A DNA stretch of 64,000 nt. Source: Callaeas wilsoni. Lineage: Eukaryota; Chordata; Aves; Passeriformes; Callaeidae. The position numbers and the translations under genes are program-made. Shown here piece by piece: positions 63,401 through 64,000 of this stretch. The notes below the pieces were generated by a model that did not search any database, had not been told where the DNA came from, and saw nothing but the letters and a program-made list of their open reading frames with translations. Positions within the stretch are counted from its first letter, which is position 1; each line of letters begins with the position of its first letter. The stretch covers positions 1-64,000 of the forward strand of contig VWPU01014023.1 in NCBI GenBank assembly GCA_013398955.1, given 5' to 3'.

Positions 63401-63714
63401 TATCAATGTCAACAGTGCTGGTTGTTACAGCTTAGGAGAGGTTTTACTTTGTATGCAAACCCTAATCTACACATATATTTCAGTACTCTTACATTACTCC
63501 CACTGAGAAGGTCTGAGCTGTTTTCAAAGCCTTAAAACCTTGCCTTTCACAGCTGTGAAGGAAATGACAAGAGAAGAAAAACACAGCCAGTGCATATCAG
63601 CAATTAATTCCATCCACAACTGCCCAGCTGTTTGTGCATGGAGGAACTGGCCTGTTTCCCCTCCAAGCTTTGGCCACTGAAAGCTGATACGGCACTTTCA
63701 GAGATGTGGGCTGC

Positions 63715-63840
63715 TGGTAACGCGTCAGGAATGCGCGCGAGATCGCACGGAGCTGAAGGGGAAGAAATGAAATCCAGACTGGAGTGCTGAGTATCTGTGT
63801 TATGAGGATAAAGTTATCTGGGGGAGAGGGCGGCCGAGGG
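63715..63840. promoter_or_regulatory. Small CpG cluster near the right edge
   Basis: CGCGTC, GCGCGCGAG, ATCGCACGG and GGCGGCCGAG give about ten CpGs in 125 bp next to AT-rich DNA. It may be another regulatory or first-exon segment, or the flank of something beyond the window. No reading frame or splice pattern supports a specific role. Confidence 0.25.
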
Positions 63841-64000
63841 GGGACAGGGAACTGCCAGGGAAGCCAGGCTCAGCATGCAGGACACAACCATCACTGGCAG
63901 AGACAAGGTGGGATGAGCTCAGAAACCTGCACGTCTCTATCAGCTCTGCCAAGATGTTTTCACGTTGGCTGACATCAGATAGGTAGAGCTGGGGGCACTT

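Larger units (their letters stand above)
42988..64000 (-). other. ADD3: ADD3 5' intron and upstream region
   Basis: No coding sequence is recognisable to the right of exon 2. At least one noncoding first exon must lie here or beyond the window; candidates are the CpG-dense patches at about 47.5, 58.2 and 63.75 kb. The region also holds a CR1 fragment (about 57,343-57,580) and several homopolymer or dinucleotide tracts. The rest is AT-rich DNA in which I see nothing definite. Confidence 0.6.

Overview
The window is vertebrate nuclear DNA, most probably from a bird. The only gene I can identify is ADD3 (gamma-adducin), on the minus strand. Three fragments match my memory of the CR1 LINE consensus, the main avian/reptilian retroposon. 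I saw no Alu, B1 or L1. Introns 2-14 and coding exons 2-15 fit in about 22.6 kb, which is compact. The bird call is inference; another sauropsid is possible.

Layout: (1) About 1-16.5 kb is GC-richer intergenic DNA downstream of ADD3. It starts with a CpG-dense edge and holds two short tandem repeats and one CR1 fragment, and I recognise no gene there. In mammals MXI1 follows ADD3 in the same orientation, so MXI1 may lie off the left edge, but none of its coding exons is visible. (2) 16.5-18.2 kb is AT-richer intergenic DNA. (3) About 18.26-20.36 kb is the ADD3 3'UTR, with a poly(A) signal, a Pumilio-type motif and a possible stem-loop. (4) 20,358-42,958 holds all fourteen coding exons, including the 96-bp cassette exon. 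(5) 42,988-64,000 is the 5' intron/upstream part of ADD3, with at least two CpG-dense patches that could be alternative promoters or noncoding first exons.

I read every coding exon with GT/AG boundaries and phases that fit. The model gives 708 residues with the cassette exon and 676 without. Human gamma-adducin, from memory, is 706/674. The protein has the adducin layout: a class II aldolase-like head, a neck, a hydrophilic tail and a lysine-rich MARCKS-related C-terminus. Adducin caps actin filament ends and links them to spectrin under the plasma membrane.

The best lead is around the cassette exon. The 706-nt intron downstream of it carries three exact TGCATG motifs (RBFOX consensus) and a fourth GCATG core, and the intron upstream has a perfect TACTAAC branch-site sequence 20 nt from the exon. 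Together these suggest RBFOX-regulated inclusion. I found no new multi-gene system; this is an ordinary eukaryotic locus with a few regulatory candidates.
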